21,277 nucleotides of DNA from Candidatus Neomicrothrix sp. UBA7388 (GTDB lineage: Bacteria; Actinomycetota; Acidimicrobiia; Acidimicrobiales; Poriferisodalaceae): assembly GCA_002470695.1 (NCBI GenBank), contig DKNM01000086.1, positions 1 through 21,277 of the forward strand, read 5' to 3'. A model generated the notes under the pieces. That model was not told the origin of the DNA, made no database searches, and was given only the letters and a program-made list of their open reading frames with translations. The translations under genes and the position numbers were made by a program. Each line of letters opens with the position of its first letter. Positions within the stretch are counted from its first letter, which is position 1. Positions 14,919 through 21,277 of the stretch are shown one piece after another.

Positions 14919-15551
14919 ATGTTTCGCTTGCGTCTTCAGTTCCGCGCCATGGTCGGAACGATAATAAGAGCCGTTTCAGCGAAATTAAATCGCGTTGCTG
15001 CTATCGGGCCGAATGACCCTCCCGCTCAGGCATATAAAAATTTTGGGATTGGTTCAATAATTAATTGGCCGACGGGAAATATGTATGGAGAACGTTGGAT
15101 AAGCATTGGTTGCGACACCATGATTTCTGCTCATGTGACGCTCTCGGCGGGTATGGTTCCCGATCAGCAGATGCTGACAGATCCGGTTGTGTCAATAGGT
15201 GACAGGTGTCTCATCGGTAGGGGAAGCGCAATAGTAGGTCACTACCGGATAGATATCGGGGACGATGTCTATACGGGAATGAACGTCTACGTAACCGATC
15301 AGAACCATGGTTATGAGGACATTAAGAAGCCTATTGGCGTTCAAGACCCCCACGATGACCCTGTTGTTATTGGTTCAGGTAGTTGGATTGGTTCGGGGGC
15401 TGTCATCCTGCCTGGAGCGCGCATTGGCGAACACTGCGTCGTCGCTGCGAATTCAGTAGTCCGCGGAGAGTTCCAACCGAATAGCGTTATCGCCGGCGTG
15501 CCGGCAAAGGTTGTGAGAACTCATGACGGCACTAAATGGATTCGTCCATGA
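14919..15551 (+). CDS. Hexapeptide-repeat acyltransferase (left-handed beta-helix)
   Basis: 210 residues. From about residue 60 to 190 there are repeated hexapeptide turns (ISIGCDTMISAHVTLSAG, VSIGDRCLIGRGSAIVG, IDIGDDVYTG, VVIGSGSWIGSGAVILPGAR, IGEHCVVAANSVV), ending in IAGVPAKVVR, the standard close of the LbH acetyltransferase family. His130 in TDQNHGYED sits where the catalytic histidine of the LacA/Maa/Vat-type O-acetyltransferases lies. Such enzymes transfer acetyl or succinyl from CoA to sugars or other hydroxyl groups; the acceptor here is unknown. ATG 14919 lies 20 bases after pafC; ATG 14949 is a possible later start. No Shine-Dalgarno is clear. It converges on the next gene with 16 bases between stops. 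Confidence 0.85.
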   Translation: MFRLRLQFRAMVGTIIRAVSAKLNRVAAIGPNDPPAQAYKNFGIGSIINWPTGNMYGERWISIGCDTMISAHVTLSAGMVPDQQMLTDPVVSIGDRCLIGRGSAIVGHYRIDIGDDVYTGMNVYVTDQNHGYEDIKKPIGVQDPHDDPVVIGSGSWIGSGAVILPGARIGEHCVVAANSVVRGEFQPNSVIAGVPAKVVRTHDGTKWIRP

Positions 15552-15567
15552 GAGTCCGAGGGTGGGA

Positions 15568-16356
15568 TTATGTGGGCGTGATCAGATCAGCGACTACGGC
15601 CCAATGATCTGATGCGGTTATCCCGTCTACTGGGTCGACTCCGGCAAGAAAAGCCTCTTCCACGTTGCCTAGTGGCGCAGGCCTTGGCCAACTTACGAAA
15701 ATATAATCCAATCGTCGTTGTGGCCATGTGGCGTTCTCGAGGTACGGGTTTTGTTTGTCCCACGTCCAGCCTGGTGAGTCGTTTCGTTGAGGCCACGCGT
15801 CGGTCATAGCTAAACCTTCAATTGGAGTTGGCGCTTCTCCCGTCATCATCCGGATTTCGTCTGAGTTGGGCGTAGCATTGAAATCGCCTGCAACGATTAC
15901 CGGGTGACCTTCGGGGGAATGGTGCTTCTTGGTAAGTTCGAAAATTTTCTCCACCTGTTTTTGTCGACGAGCGCTTTGGTCGAATCGGTAATCCAAATGG
16001 GTGCAAATTATGGGTATCTGTGTGTTCGAGTGGTCGACAACGGCAGCGATGGCCCATCGAGTACCTGGCCCATCTAGGGGTGGTAACTGCTCACATTCGG
16101 TTTCTGTGATCGGGTATTTACTTAAGATGGCATTTCCAAAGGAATGACCTTTCCACCACTTCTCCGGAGTTCGCGCGTAATGCATTCCTAAAGATGTTGC
16201 TAAATTCCTTACCTGATCTTCGCCGTCCTCGGAACTCCAGACCTCTTGCAGACAGACGATGTCTGCATCAACTTCTTTGAGGACTTGCTGAATAGCGTTT
16301 TGTCGGGGCTCCCAGTCGCCAAATCTCCACCAAACGTTCCACGTCATAATGCGCAC
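15568..16356 (-). CDS. Endonuclease/exonuclease/phosphatase (EEP) family hydrolase
   Basis: 262 residues. The metal-dependent EEP fold is clear: TWNVWW (5-10) with the metal-site asparagine, LQEVW (36-40) with the metal-binding glutamate, THLDYR (119-124), GDFNAT (157-162), RRLDYIF (214-220) and SDHWAV (249-254), whose Asp-His pair is catalytic. Members cut DNA or RNA, or hydrolyse phosphodiesters such as sphingomyelin or inositol phosphates. No signal peptide is visible, so a cytoplasmic role is likely, and the substrate cannot be told. The Trp-rich short form without accessory domains resembles many actinobacterial EEP proteins. It starts at GTG 16356 with GGTG about eight bases upstream. 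It is divergent from the second acyl-CoA synthetase (35 bases between starts). Confidence 0.88.
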   Translation of the reverse strand: MRIMTWNVWWRFGDWEPRQNAIQQVLKEVDADIVCLQEVWSSEDGEDQVRNLATSLGMHYARTPEKWWKGHSFGNAILSKYPITETECEQLPPLDGPGTRWAIAAVVDHSNTQIPIICTHLDYRFDQSARRQKQVEKIFELTKKHHSPEGHPVIVAGDFNATPNSDEIRMMTGEAPTPIEGLAMTDAWPQRNDSPGWTWDKQNPYLENATWPQRRLDYIFVSWPRPAPLGNVEEAFLAGVDPVDGITASDHWAVVADLITPT

Positions 16357-16391
16357 TTTGTCACCGTATCTGTCCTTCTAGAATTGAGGCA

Positions 16392-17945
16392 ATGAATCTC
16401 GAAAATACAGATGAACTTGGACTGCATGAATTGTTTTGTCGAGTTCCCAGATTTGTGGTGTGTGAGGATGGACGCGATGTGCAGATCTCCCAAGAAGATA
16501 TGCACATCGCTGTTGACCGGCTTTGTGGAGGTCTTCAGAATTGGGGAATAAATCCCGGCGATCGTATTGCGGTTTGGCTGCCCAATGGGCTTCCTTATCT
16601 GAGTTTGCTATGGGCGGCGGCCAGACTTGGCGTGGTTGTCGTGTCGATCAATACGAGATTTCGAAGTAGCGAAGTACAGGACATTGTGGGTCGCTCCGGA
16701 GCACGGCTGTTAGTCATGGACCCATCGTTTTTAGGAATAGATTTCAGGGGGATTCTTGCTCAAATCGATAATGATGAACTTGGAATAGAGGCAATAGTTA
16801 GCCTTGCCGGTGACGTAGATGGACCCTGGGAAACAGTTTCGTGGGCTGAACTATCCGACGCTTTGCCGTCTGATGTTGACCGATGCGACCCCGATCTTCC
16901 CTGGATTGTGTTTACGACATCAGGAACAACGAGTGCCCCGAAGTTAGTGCTTCATTGCCAAGGGTCGCCGGCGGCTCATGCCCGGGATTTGGAGCGATGG
17001 GTCGGCCCATCCGTCCTTGCGGCGGTTCCGTTTTGTGGCGTTTTTGGTTACACAATGCTTCTGGGCGCGATGGGAAGAGGTTCCGAGCTCATTACGATGC
17101 CTGTCTTCGATGCTTCTTTAGCGGCGTCGGCAATCGAGCGATACGGGGTCACGACCTTTCACGGATCCGATGAAATGCTTATGCGGATTGTCGAATCTGG
17201 GCGTGACTTAACGTCGTTAGAAGCTGTTGGATATGCGCGGTTCAATAATGCTCTTGAGGGTGTAGTAGACGCTGCGGCGCGGGTAGGAGTTAAAGCGATT
17301 GGTCTTTATGGGATGAGTGAGGTGCACGCGCTTTACGCCCACCGCTCAATTATGGCATCAGGGTCCGCAGAAGTGCCGGGGGGTGAACTTGTTTCACCGC
17401 GGGCCAGAGCGCGCGTGGTCGACCCCGCCAATGGTAAGGACGTCGAACTTGGTGGCGAGGGAGAGCTTCTGCTTCAGGGGCCATCGATGTTTGCTGGTTA
17501 TTTGGCGGACGGCGGAGACCGTATTGATGAGGAACTCACGGCTCAGCACTTCACTCGGGGATGGTTCAAGACTGGTGACTTAGCGCGCTTGGAAAATGAC
17601 CGTACTTTCGAGTATTTAGCGCGGTTGGGGGATGTGCTTCGACTCGGGGGGTTTTTAGTGAATCCTGCTGAAATTGAAGATTGCATTCTCAAAGATGTAG
17701 ACGTGGAATCGGTTCAGGTTGTTGGCGTTGACTTGCCGGCGGGGCCGAAAGCGGTTGCGTTCGTTGTTGCGAAGAGTCAAGTAAGTGAGGACGCTATTCG
17801 AATGAGATGCAGACAAGAGTTAGCGGCTTACAAAGTTCCTATTCGGGTATTTCAAATTGATGAGTTTCCTACGACGTCCAGTGCGAATGGCGTAAAGATC
17901 CAGAAAACTCGGCTTCGCGACATTGCGTTACTGGAAATCACGTAG
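16392..17945 (+). CDS. Acyl-CoA synthetase (AMP-binding), divergent member
   Basis: 517 residues of the ANL superfamily. FTTSGTTSAPK at 174-184 is the P-loop, but the position after it reads LVLH instead of the usual GV/GA. GLYGMSE at 304-310 is motif A5, GWFKTGDL at 390-397 holds the hinge aspartate, RLGDVLRLGGFLVNPAEIED (411-430) is a modified A8 loop, and Lys502 in NGVKIQK is the likely catalytic lysine. It should activate a carboxylic acid to its CoA ester in the cytoplasm. The substrate is unknown: the FCGVFGY segment replaces the usual FHxxG motif. The ATG has GAGG only two bases upstream, a tight spacing. It shares a 35-base divergent spacer with the EEP hydrolase, so the two may be co-regulated. 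Confidence 0.85.
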   Translation: MNLENTDELGLHELFCRVPRFVVCEDGRDVQISQEDMHIAVDRLCGGLQNWGINPGDRIAVWLPNGLPYLSLLWAAARLGVVVVSINTRFRSSEVQDIVGRSGARLLVMDPSFLGIDFRGILAQIDNDELGIEAIVSLAGDVDGPWETVSWAELSDALPSDVDRCDPDLPWIVFTTSGTTSAPKLVLHCQGSPAAHARDLERWVGPSVLAAVPFCGVFGYTMLLGAMGRGSELITMPVFDASLAASAIERYGVTTFHGSDEMLMRIVESGRDLTSLEAVGYARFNNALEGVVDAAARVGVKAIGLYGMSEVHALYAHRSIMASGSAEVPGGELVSPRARARVVDPANGKDVELGGEGELLLQGPSMFAGYLADGGDRIDEELTAQHFTRGWFKTGDLARLENDRTFEYLARLGDVLRLGGFLVNPAEIEDCILKDVDVESVQVVGVDLPAGPKAVAFVVAKSQVSEDAIRMRCRQELAAYKVPIRVFQIDEFPTTSSANGVKIQKTRLRDIALLEIT

Positions 17946-18047
17946 TGCTAGGTCAGATTGTTTCCCAGTGTCCCATGGTCCCCGTACACTCGCCGCTAGG
18001 ACTTCAAACACTGATTTTCGTGAAACGACAGGAAGCATCATCTCGGG

Positions 18048-19562
18048 GTGGTTGATTTGAACGACAATCGACAGCGCACTTCAACTTCAACTTTCGGTGT
18101 GTCAAAGCGCGAGGGGCACGACTCATCGGCGTTCTACGAGCGTTTCAATCCCCCCGTGTTGTCGAGTGATGACACTGTGAACCAGTTACCGGAGCTAGAA
18201 GATGGCTGTATAGAGGGAGATGCGCGGCACATGCGACAAATTCCCGACTCAAGCATTGCCTTAATCGTGACATCTCCGCCTTATTTTGTGGGAAAGGAAT
18301 ACGAAGATTCGATCGCTGCGGATAGCGACGACAGAATACCCACCACTTATTTTGATTATTTAGAAATGCTTGATTCAGTATTCTCAGAATGCGTTCGTGT
18401 CCTGGAGCCGGGTGGCCGTATTGCTATAAATGTTGCGAACCTTGGTCGGAAGCCCTATCGAAGCCTTTCTGCCGATGTGATTCGCCTTCTTGAAGATCAG
18501 GGGCTGCTTCTCCGCGGTGAGATTATTTGGCAAAAAAGTAGAGGTAGTAGTGGTTCATGCGCGTGGGGTTCGTTTCGCAGTGCCGCAAACCCTGCCCTTC
18601 GCGACACTACCGAACGAATAATTGTTGCTAGCAAAGGCCGATTTGATCGAGCGAAAACACCAGCTGCGAGAGCTGAACTTGGTTTGCCGCACAAGAGCAC
18701 TCTACCGACCGACGAATTCATGGAGGCCACTCTTGATGTATGGGACATGCATGCTGAAAGTGCGCGACGGGTTCGTCACCCCGCTCCGTTTCCAGTTGAG
18801 TTACCGCGCCGTCTAATTGACCTTTATACGTTCGAAGGGGATGCTGTGCTTGACCCGTTTATGGGTTCAGGTACGACTCTTGTTGCAGCAGTATTGACTG
18901 ATAGACGGGGGGTCGGTTTTGATCTAGACCCCGAGTATGTCCAAGTAGCGAGGGAACGTATTAAAACGGCGCGCGCTCGTGTCTGGGCGCACCGGCAGCC
19001 TGCAGGTGAACAACCACCGTTTCCAGAGATTGCCGATGTTTTGGCTGAAGTAACAGATGAAGAGATTGCGGCGGATGACTTTCAGCGTCGTGCAACTCAG
19101 GAAGGAAAGAAGGCGCAAGATATAGCAATTGACCTTCTCGAGAACTGCGGGTTTACATTGTTGCAAAAAGATGCCAAGGTGCCCCGTGCGGGTGTCCAAT
19201 ATAACTTCAAAGTCGAAGACGCTTTAGGAGAAGAGTGGTGGATCGATGTTTCTGGCGCTTTCACTACTGTTCGCCCTGGACTTCTTCGCATAGACACTAT
19301 TTGGAAAACCCTAGGTAGAGCGTCAGTGTTGAAGGCCCATGATTCAGCCGCCAGAATTTTAGTTCTTACGTCACACCTACCTAGATCAGGCAGCGAGGGC
19401 GACAAGGCTTTGAAAGCTGTAGGTCCCTACACGGTCTTTGACGCTATTCCTATGTTTGATGAGGACGCAGTCGAGAGGTTGGTGAGATACGCGGGTGGTG
19501 GAATGAGCGAGCCGCTGCCTGGCTTTTGGAAGGCTAAAGAAATTACTTCGGGTTTGAGTTGA
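18048..19562 (+). CDS. Beta-class DNA methyltransferase with extra C-terminal domain
   Basis: 504 residues. TSPPY at 75-79 is catalytic motif IV, and DPFMGSGTT at 269-277 is the S-adenosylmethionine motif I. The order IV, then target region, then I defines the beta class of amino-methyltransferases; a Ser-Pro-Pro-Tyr motif suggests N4-cytosine but does not exclude N6-adenine. Between them lie EIIWQKS and AWGSFRSAANPALRDTTERI, typical of the group. Residues about 350-495 form a separate domain with no methyltransferase motif: NFKVEDALGEEWWIDVSGAF and IDTIWKTLGRA, then ILVLTSHLPRSGSEGDKAL. It could be a nuclease-like or recognition domain. GTG 18048 has AGGAAG twelve bases upstream, rather far. 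A weak TTTCCC/TACACT pair lies at 17961-17990. The next gene is coupled by TGATG. Confidence 0.9.
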   Translation: MVDLNDNRQRTSTSTFGVSKREGHDSSAFYERFNPPVLSSDDTVNQLPELEDGCIEGDARHMRQIPDSSIALIVTSPPYFVGKEYEDSIAADSDDRIPTTYFDYLEMLDSVFSECVRVLEPGGRIAINVANLGRKPYRSLSADVIRLLEDQGLLLRGEIIWQKSRGSSGSCAWGSFRSAANPALRDTTERIIVASKGRFDRAKTPAARAELGLPHKSTLPTDEFMEATLDVWDMHAESARRVRHPAPFPVELPRRLIDLYTFEGDAVLDPFMGSGTTLVAAVLTDRRGVGFDLDPEYVQVARERIKTARARVWAHRQPAGEQPPFPEIADVLAEVTDEEIAADDFQRRATQEGKKAQDIAIDLLENCGFTLLQKDAKVPRAGVQYNFKVEDALGEEWWIDVSGAFTTVRPGLLRIDTIWKTLGRASVLKAHDSAARILVLTSHLPRSGSEGDKALKAVGPYTVFDAIPMFDEDAVERLVRYAGGGMSEPLPGFWKAKEITSGLS

Positions 19563-19897
19563 TGCCTGGCGTCGCGTATGCCGTTGTGCGCTCTGAGCCA
19601 CCCCAGGTTTTTTTGGCAACTGATGTAGATGTTCTTCATCGCGTGCTTGCGAGTGAATTGGTAGCGCGAACGCCTCCTGGTGTGCTGAGTCGAGTGGACC
19701 AAGACAAGGTAACTGTGGCGTTGTTGGAAGAGCGGTGGGGAGATGCGGTGCTTACGTGGATTGAGATTATGGGCATCGAAGTTGATGTCTACACGCATCT
19801 GCATGTCTACACGGACAATGATTTACCTGCAGATCTAATCGGAGCGCAAATCCAATTTGCCCCACTTTTCAGAGAAGGCAATAGAGCGATCACTTAG
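19562..19897 (+). CDS. Small conserved-looking protein of unknown function, coupled to the methyltransferase
   Basis: 111 residues from ATG 19562, which overlaps the methyltransferase stop by one base (TGATG). The frame extends one codon further to TTG 19559. There is no signal peptide or membrane segment. The second half, EERWGDAVLTWIEIMGIEVD and then VYTHLHVYTDNDLPADLIGA, looks like a folded alpha/beta domain and ends in QIQFAPLFREGN. The acidic, aromatic character and DLPADLIG block suggest a conserved family, but I recognise none. Tight coupling to the methyltransferase hints at a shared role, for example an accessory subunit; this is inference. Its stop overlaps the convergent transporter stop by four bases. 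Confidence 0.7.
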   Translation: MPGVAYAVVRSEPPQVFLATDVDVLHRVLASELVARTPPGVLSRVDQDKVTVALLEERWGDAVLTWIEIMGIEVDVYTHLHVYTDNDLPADLIGAQIQFAPLFREGNRAIT

Positions 19898-20634
19898 GCG
19901 AAGACGGCGGAGATAATTACTCGGAGCGCAATAACTGTCAGACCGATTCGAAACACATGACTGAACAATTCCTCACTCAAGTGTCTTAAAATTTTGGTTC
20001 CAATCCAAGTCCCGACCATCACGGAAACGACACCGATGCAAATCAGGTCTAACCGATCGCTATAGGCAAAACCGTCTCCAACGAAGACGCTTATCTTGGC
20101 TAAATGTCCAGCGGTTTGGGCCATTGCGAATGTCGCAACCATGGCAGTCCGGACTGGTAACTCGCGTCTAAAAACCGGAGCTACTGCCGGGCCAGTGACC
20201 CCGAAGGGGATGTTTAGAAAGCCAGCAAGGGCGCCAAGGGAGAAAAAAGATTGTTTGCCGCCACCGAGAATCAAGCTGATCTTTTCTAGGCCTCTGGGCC
20301 ACCAGACCATTAGCAATGCGAAGGCGGCAATAAAGATACTCCCTAGGGTCACGGGAAAAGCTCCAGCGACAGCTAGACCAGCAACGCCGGAAGGTAAAAG
20401 AAGAAGAGAAAATCTGCCCACAATTGCCCAGTCCACATCCTTTCTTAAAATAAAGGCTCGGAATGAATTTGATGCGAGCTGTATGACAGCATGAACTGGA
20501 ATTGCTTCAAGTGGTGTCAAGAACTGCAGCAATACAGACAGTAGGAGAATGCCACCGCCGAGCCCGGCGATTGCTGTAACTGCTGACCCAATCAGTGCGG
20601 CTAGACCGATAAGGAGTAGTTCTAAACCGGACAT
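19894..20634 (-). CDS. TauE/SafE family membrane transporter (putative anion permease)
   Basis: 246 residues with about eight hydrophobic segments. The N-terminal helix with TAIAGLGGGILLLSVLL carries the GxGGG motif of the TauE/SafE (DUF81) family, and the internal repeat ALAGFLNIPFGVTGPAVAPV is the equivalent of the second GxxxGxxG half. The family exports or imports sulfite, sulfoacetate or other organosulfur anions. The substrate is unknown here, and no sulfur genes are nearby. The ATG at 20634 is preceded by a pyrimidine-rich stretch without Shine-Dalgarno. The length is normal for the family (about 240-260). It is divergent from the HU gene and convergent with the small gene downstream. 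Confidence 0.88.
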   Translation of the reverse strand: MSGLELLLIGLAALIGSAVTAIAGLGGGILLLSVLLQFLTPLEAIPVHAVIQLASNSFRAFILRKDVDWAIVGRFSLLLLPSGVAGLAVAGAFPVTLGSIFIAAFALLMVWWPRGLEKISLILGGGKQSFFSLGALAGFLNIPFGVTGPAVAPVFRRELPVRTAMVATFAMAQTAGHLAKISVFVGDGFAYSDRLDLICIGVVSVMVGTWIGTKILRHLSEELFSHVFRIGLTVIALRVIISAVFA

Positions 20635-20749
20635 GAGAAGAGTGTCTTAACGCATGAGTTGCGAATCCAGGACATAGAAAGATTGACAATAGCTGTAGGA
20701 AATGATCCGTAGCTACTGGTTAGTAAAAGCTCTAAAACGTTGGAAATGC

Positions 20750-20778
20750 TTGACCTTTGCCCGTATGGGGAGTCAAAT
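20750..20778 (+). promoter_or_regulatory. Candidate promoter of the HU gene
   Basis: TTGACC (20750-20755) and TCAAAT (20773-20778) are separated by exactly 17 bases, a good sigma-70-type match (5/6 and 4/6). It would give a leader of roughly 50 bases that contains the near-palindromic GCGCATGGCGCGC before the GAGGAG ribosome site. Confidence 0.5.
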
Positions 20779-20833
20779 AACAAGGATGATATTCGCGCAT
20801 GGCGCGCGTTTATTCAGCGATGAGGAGACTCAC

Positions 20834-21118
20834 ATGGCCAATATGTCCAAATCCGACGTACTTTCTGCCGTTGCTGGTAGCGCCGGTTGCACGAAAGCGG
20901 ACGCTGAGGCGGTTATCGAAGCTTTCTTTGGTTGCGTTGAGAGCGCCGCCAAAGCTGGCGATGCCGTTGCTTGGCCTGGTGTGGGTAAATTCTCCCGCTC
21001 GGATCGAGCCGCTCGACAGGGTCGCAACCCGCAGACTGGGGCTACTATTCAAATAGCCGCTAGCAGCAGCGTTAAATTCACGGCAGCTAAAGCGCTTAAG
21101 GATCGAATGAACGGTTGA
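20834..21118 (+). CDS. hup: HU-type nucleoid DNA-binding protein
   Basis: 94 residues. It begins with the helical dimerisation half (MSKSDVLSAVAGSAGCTKAD) and continues into the HU beta-arm region: GVGKFSRSDRAARQGRNPQT is the diagnostic signature, with the GRNPQTG arm tip that intercalates DNA. KALKDRMNG is the usual C-terminal helix. HU bends and compacts DNA without strict sequence preference. ATG 20834 is chosen because GAGGAG lies five bases upstream and because it gives a full-length HU. The frame is open back to 20702 but that part is not HU-like. The lysine-rich C-terminal tail of mycobacterial HupB is absent, so this is the short bacterial form. Confidence 0.95.
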   Translation: MANMSKSDVLSAVAGSAGCTKADAEAVIEAFFGCVESAAKAGDAVAWPGVGKFSRSDRAARQGRNPQTGATIQIAASSSVKFTAAKALKDRMNG

Positions 21119-21134
21119 GGTAAGGCCTCAATAT

Positions 21135-21179
21135 ACGCGATAGGGGGTGTGCCGGCGATAACCGGCCATCCCTACGCGT
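21135..21179. terminator. Strong hairpin after the HU gene, possibly a two-way terminator
   Basis: ACGCG (21135-21139) pairs with CGCGT (21175-21179), TAGGG with CCCTA inside it, and GCCGG (21151-21155) with CCGGC (21162-21166) around the loop CGATAA, with a small internal bulge. It starts 16 bases after the HU stop. The T-run is weak on either side. If the minus-strand tail at 21206-21277 is a gene, this stem would serve both directions. Confidence 0.6.
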
Positions 21180-21205
21180 TCTTCGTTTGATAATCGTTAC
21201 TTGGG

Positions 21206-21277
21206 TCAAAGATCTCCGAGAATGCGGAACAGTTCTGCATGGGCTAATCCGCTGTTGGTGCCGTTTCTTTCGAGCTC
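21206..21277 (-). CDS. Possible C-terminal end of a minus-strand gene (partial)
   Basis: Reading the minus strand from the window edge gives 23 open codons ending in TGA at 21206-21208, with the protein-like tail LERNGTNSGLAHAELFRILG. It would be convergent with HU and share the hairpin terminator. A plus-strand frame is also open over the same stretch but is rich in Cys and Trp and less plausible. The product is not recognised. Confidence 0.4.
   Translation of the reverse strand, partial: ELERNGTNSGLAHAELFRILGDL

Noticed and set aside
20683..20688. Perfect TTGACA as a second HU promoter
   Set aside because: No acceptable -10 box lies 16-18 bases downstream.
20702..20833. N-terminal extension of the HU protein to 138 residues
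   Set aside because: The extra part is not HU-like, it includes the promoter candidate, and ATG 20834 has a good Shine-Dalgarno and gives a normal-length HU.
21190..21277. Plus-strand gene start at the window end
   Set aside because: The frame is open from a TTG but has no Shine-Dalgarno and a Cys/Trp-rich translation; the minus-strand tail is more protein-like.

Overview
The window reads as the chromosome of an actinobacterium, most likely an uncultured aquatic member of the Acidimicrobiia. This is inferred from the tandem WYL regulators of PafB/PafC type, DinB/mycothiol-isomerase-like (TIGR03086) proteins, many GTG and possible TTG starts, tRNAs without encoded CCA, and a GC content that looks near 50 % (unusually low for actinobacteria). 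Gene density is very high: several genes overlap by 1-4 bases, and convergent genes share their stop codons. No phage genes, insertion sequences or CRISPR array were seen.

Region 1 (1-3330) is a same-strand run: the last codons of a citramalate/isopropylmalate synthase-like gene, a conserved actinobacterial protein of unknown function, two DinB/maleylpyruvate-isomerase-fold proteins, glutamyl-tRNA synthetase (gltX), then tRNA-Gln(CTG). The GltX lacks about 38 residues that normal bacterial GluRS carries in its catalytic half.

Region 2 (3331-9510) is a branched-chain amino acid (LIV/HAAT) type ABC importer: two ATPases (LivG, LivF), a first permease pair (LivH, LivM) and, after a strong hairpin, a second permease pair. 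No substrate-binding protein gene is present. The first LivM has about 100 extra C-terminal residues with apparent extra membrane segments. tRNA-Glu(CTC) follows the cluster.

Region 3 (9659-12998) holds an acyl-CoA synthetase resembling malonyl-CoA synthetase MatB and, tail to tail with it, the FAD-dependent glycerol-3-phosphate dehydrogenase GlpD. Divergent from glpD are two overlapping WYL-domain regulators (13064-14898), then a hexapeptide-repeat acyltransferase.

Region 4 (15568-21277) has an endonuclease/exonuclease/phosphatase-family hydrolase divergent from a second, atypical acyl-CoA synthetase. It continues with a beta-class DNA methyltransferase carrying an unexplained C-terminal domain of about 145 residues and coupled to a small protein of unknown function, a TauE/SafE transporter on the other strand, and an HU-type nucleoid protein with its own promoter and a strong hairpin terminator. 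The window ends in what may be the tail of a minus-strand gene.

Nothing here is a clear, complete new system. The best candidates for a second look are the methyltransferase plus small partner, the shortened GluRS beside its tRNAs, and the double-permease LIV cluster.
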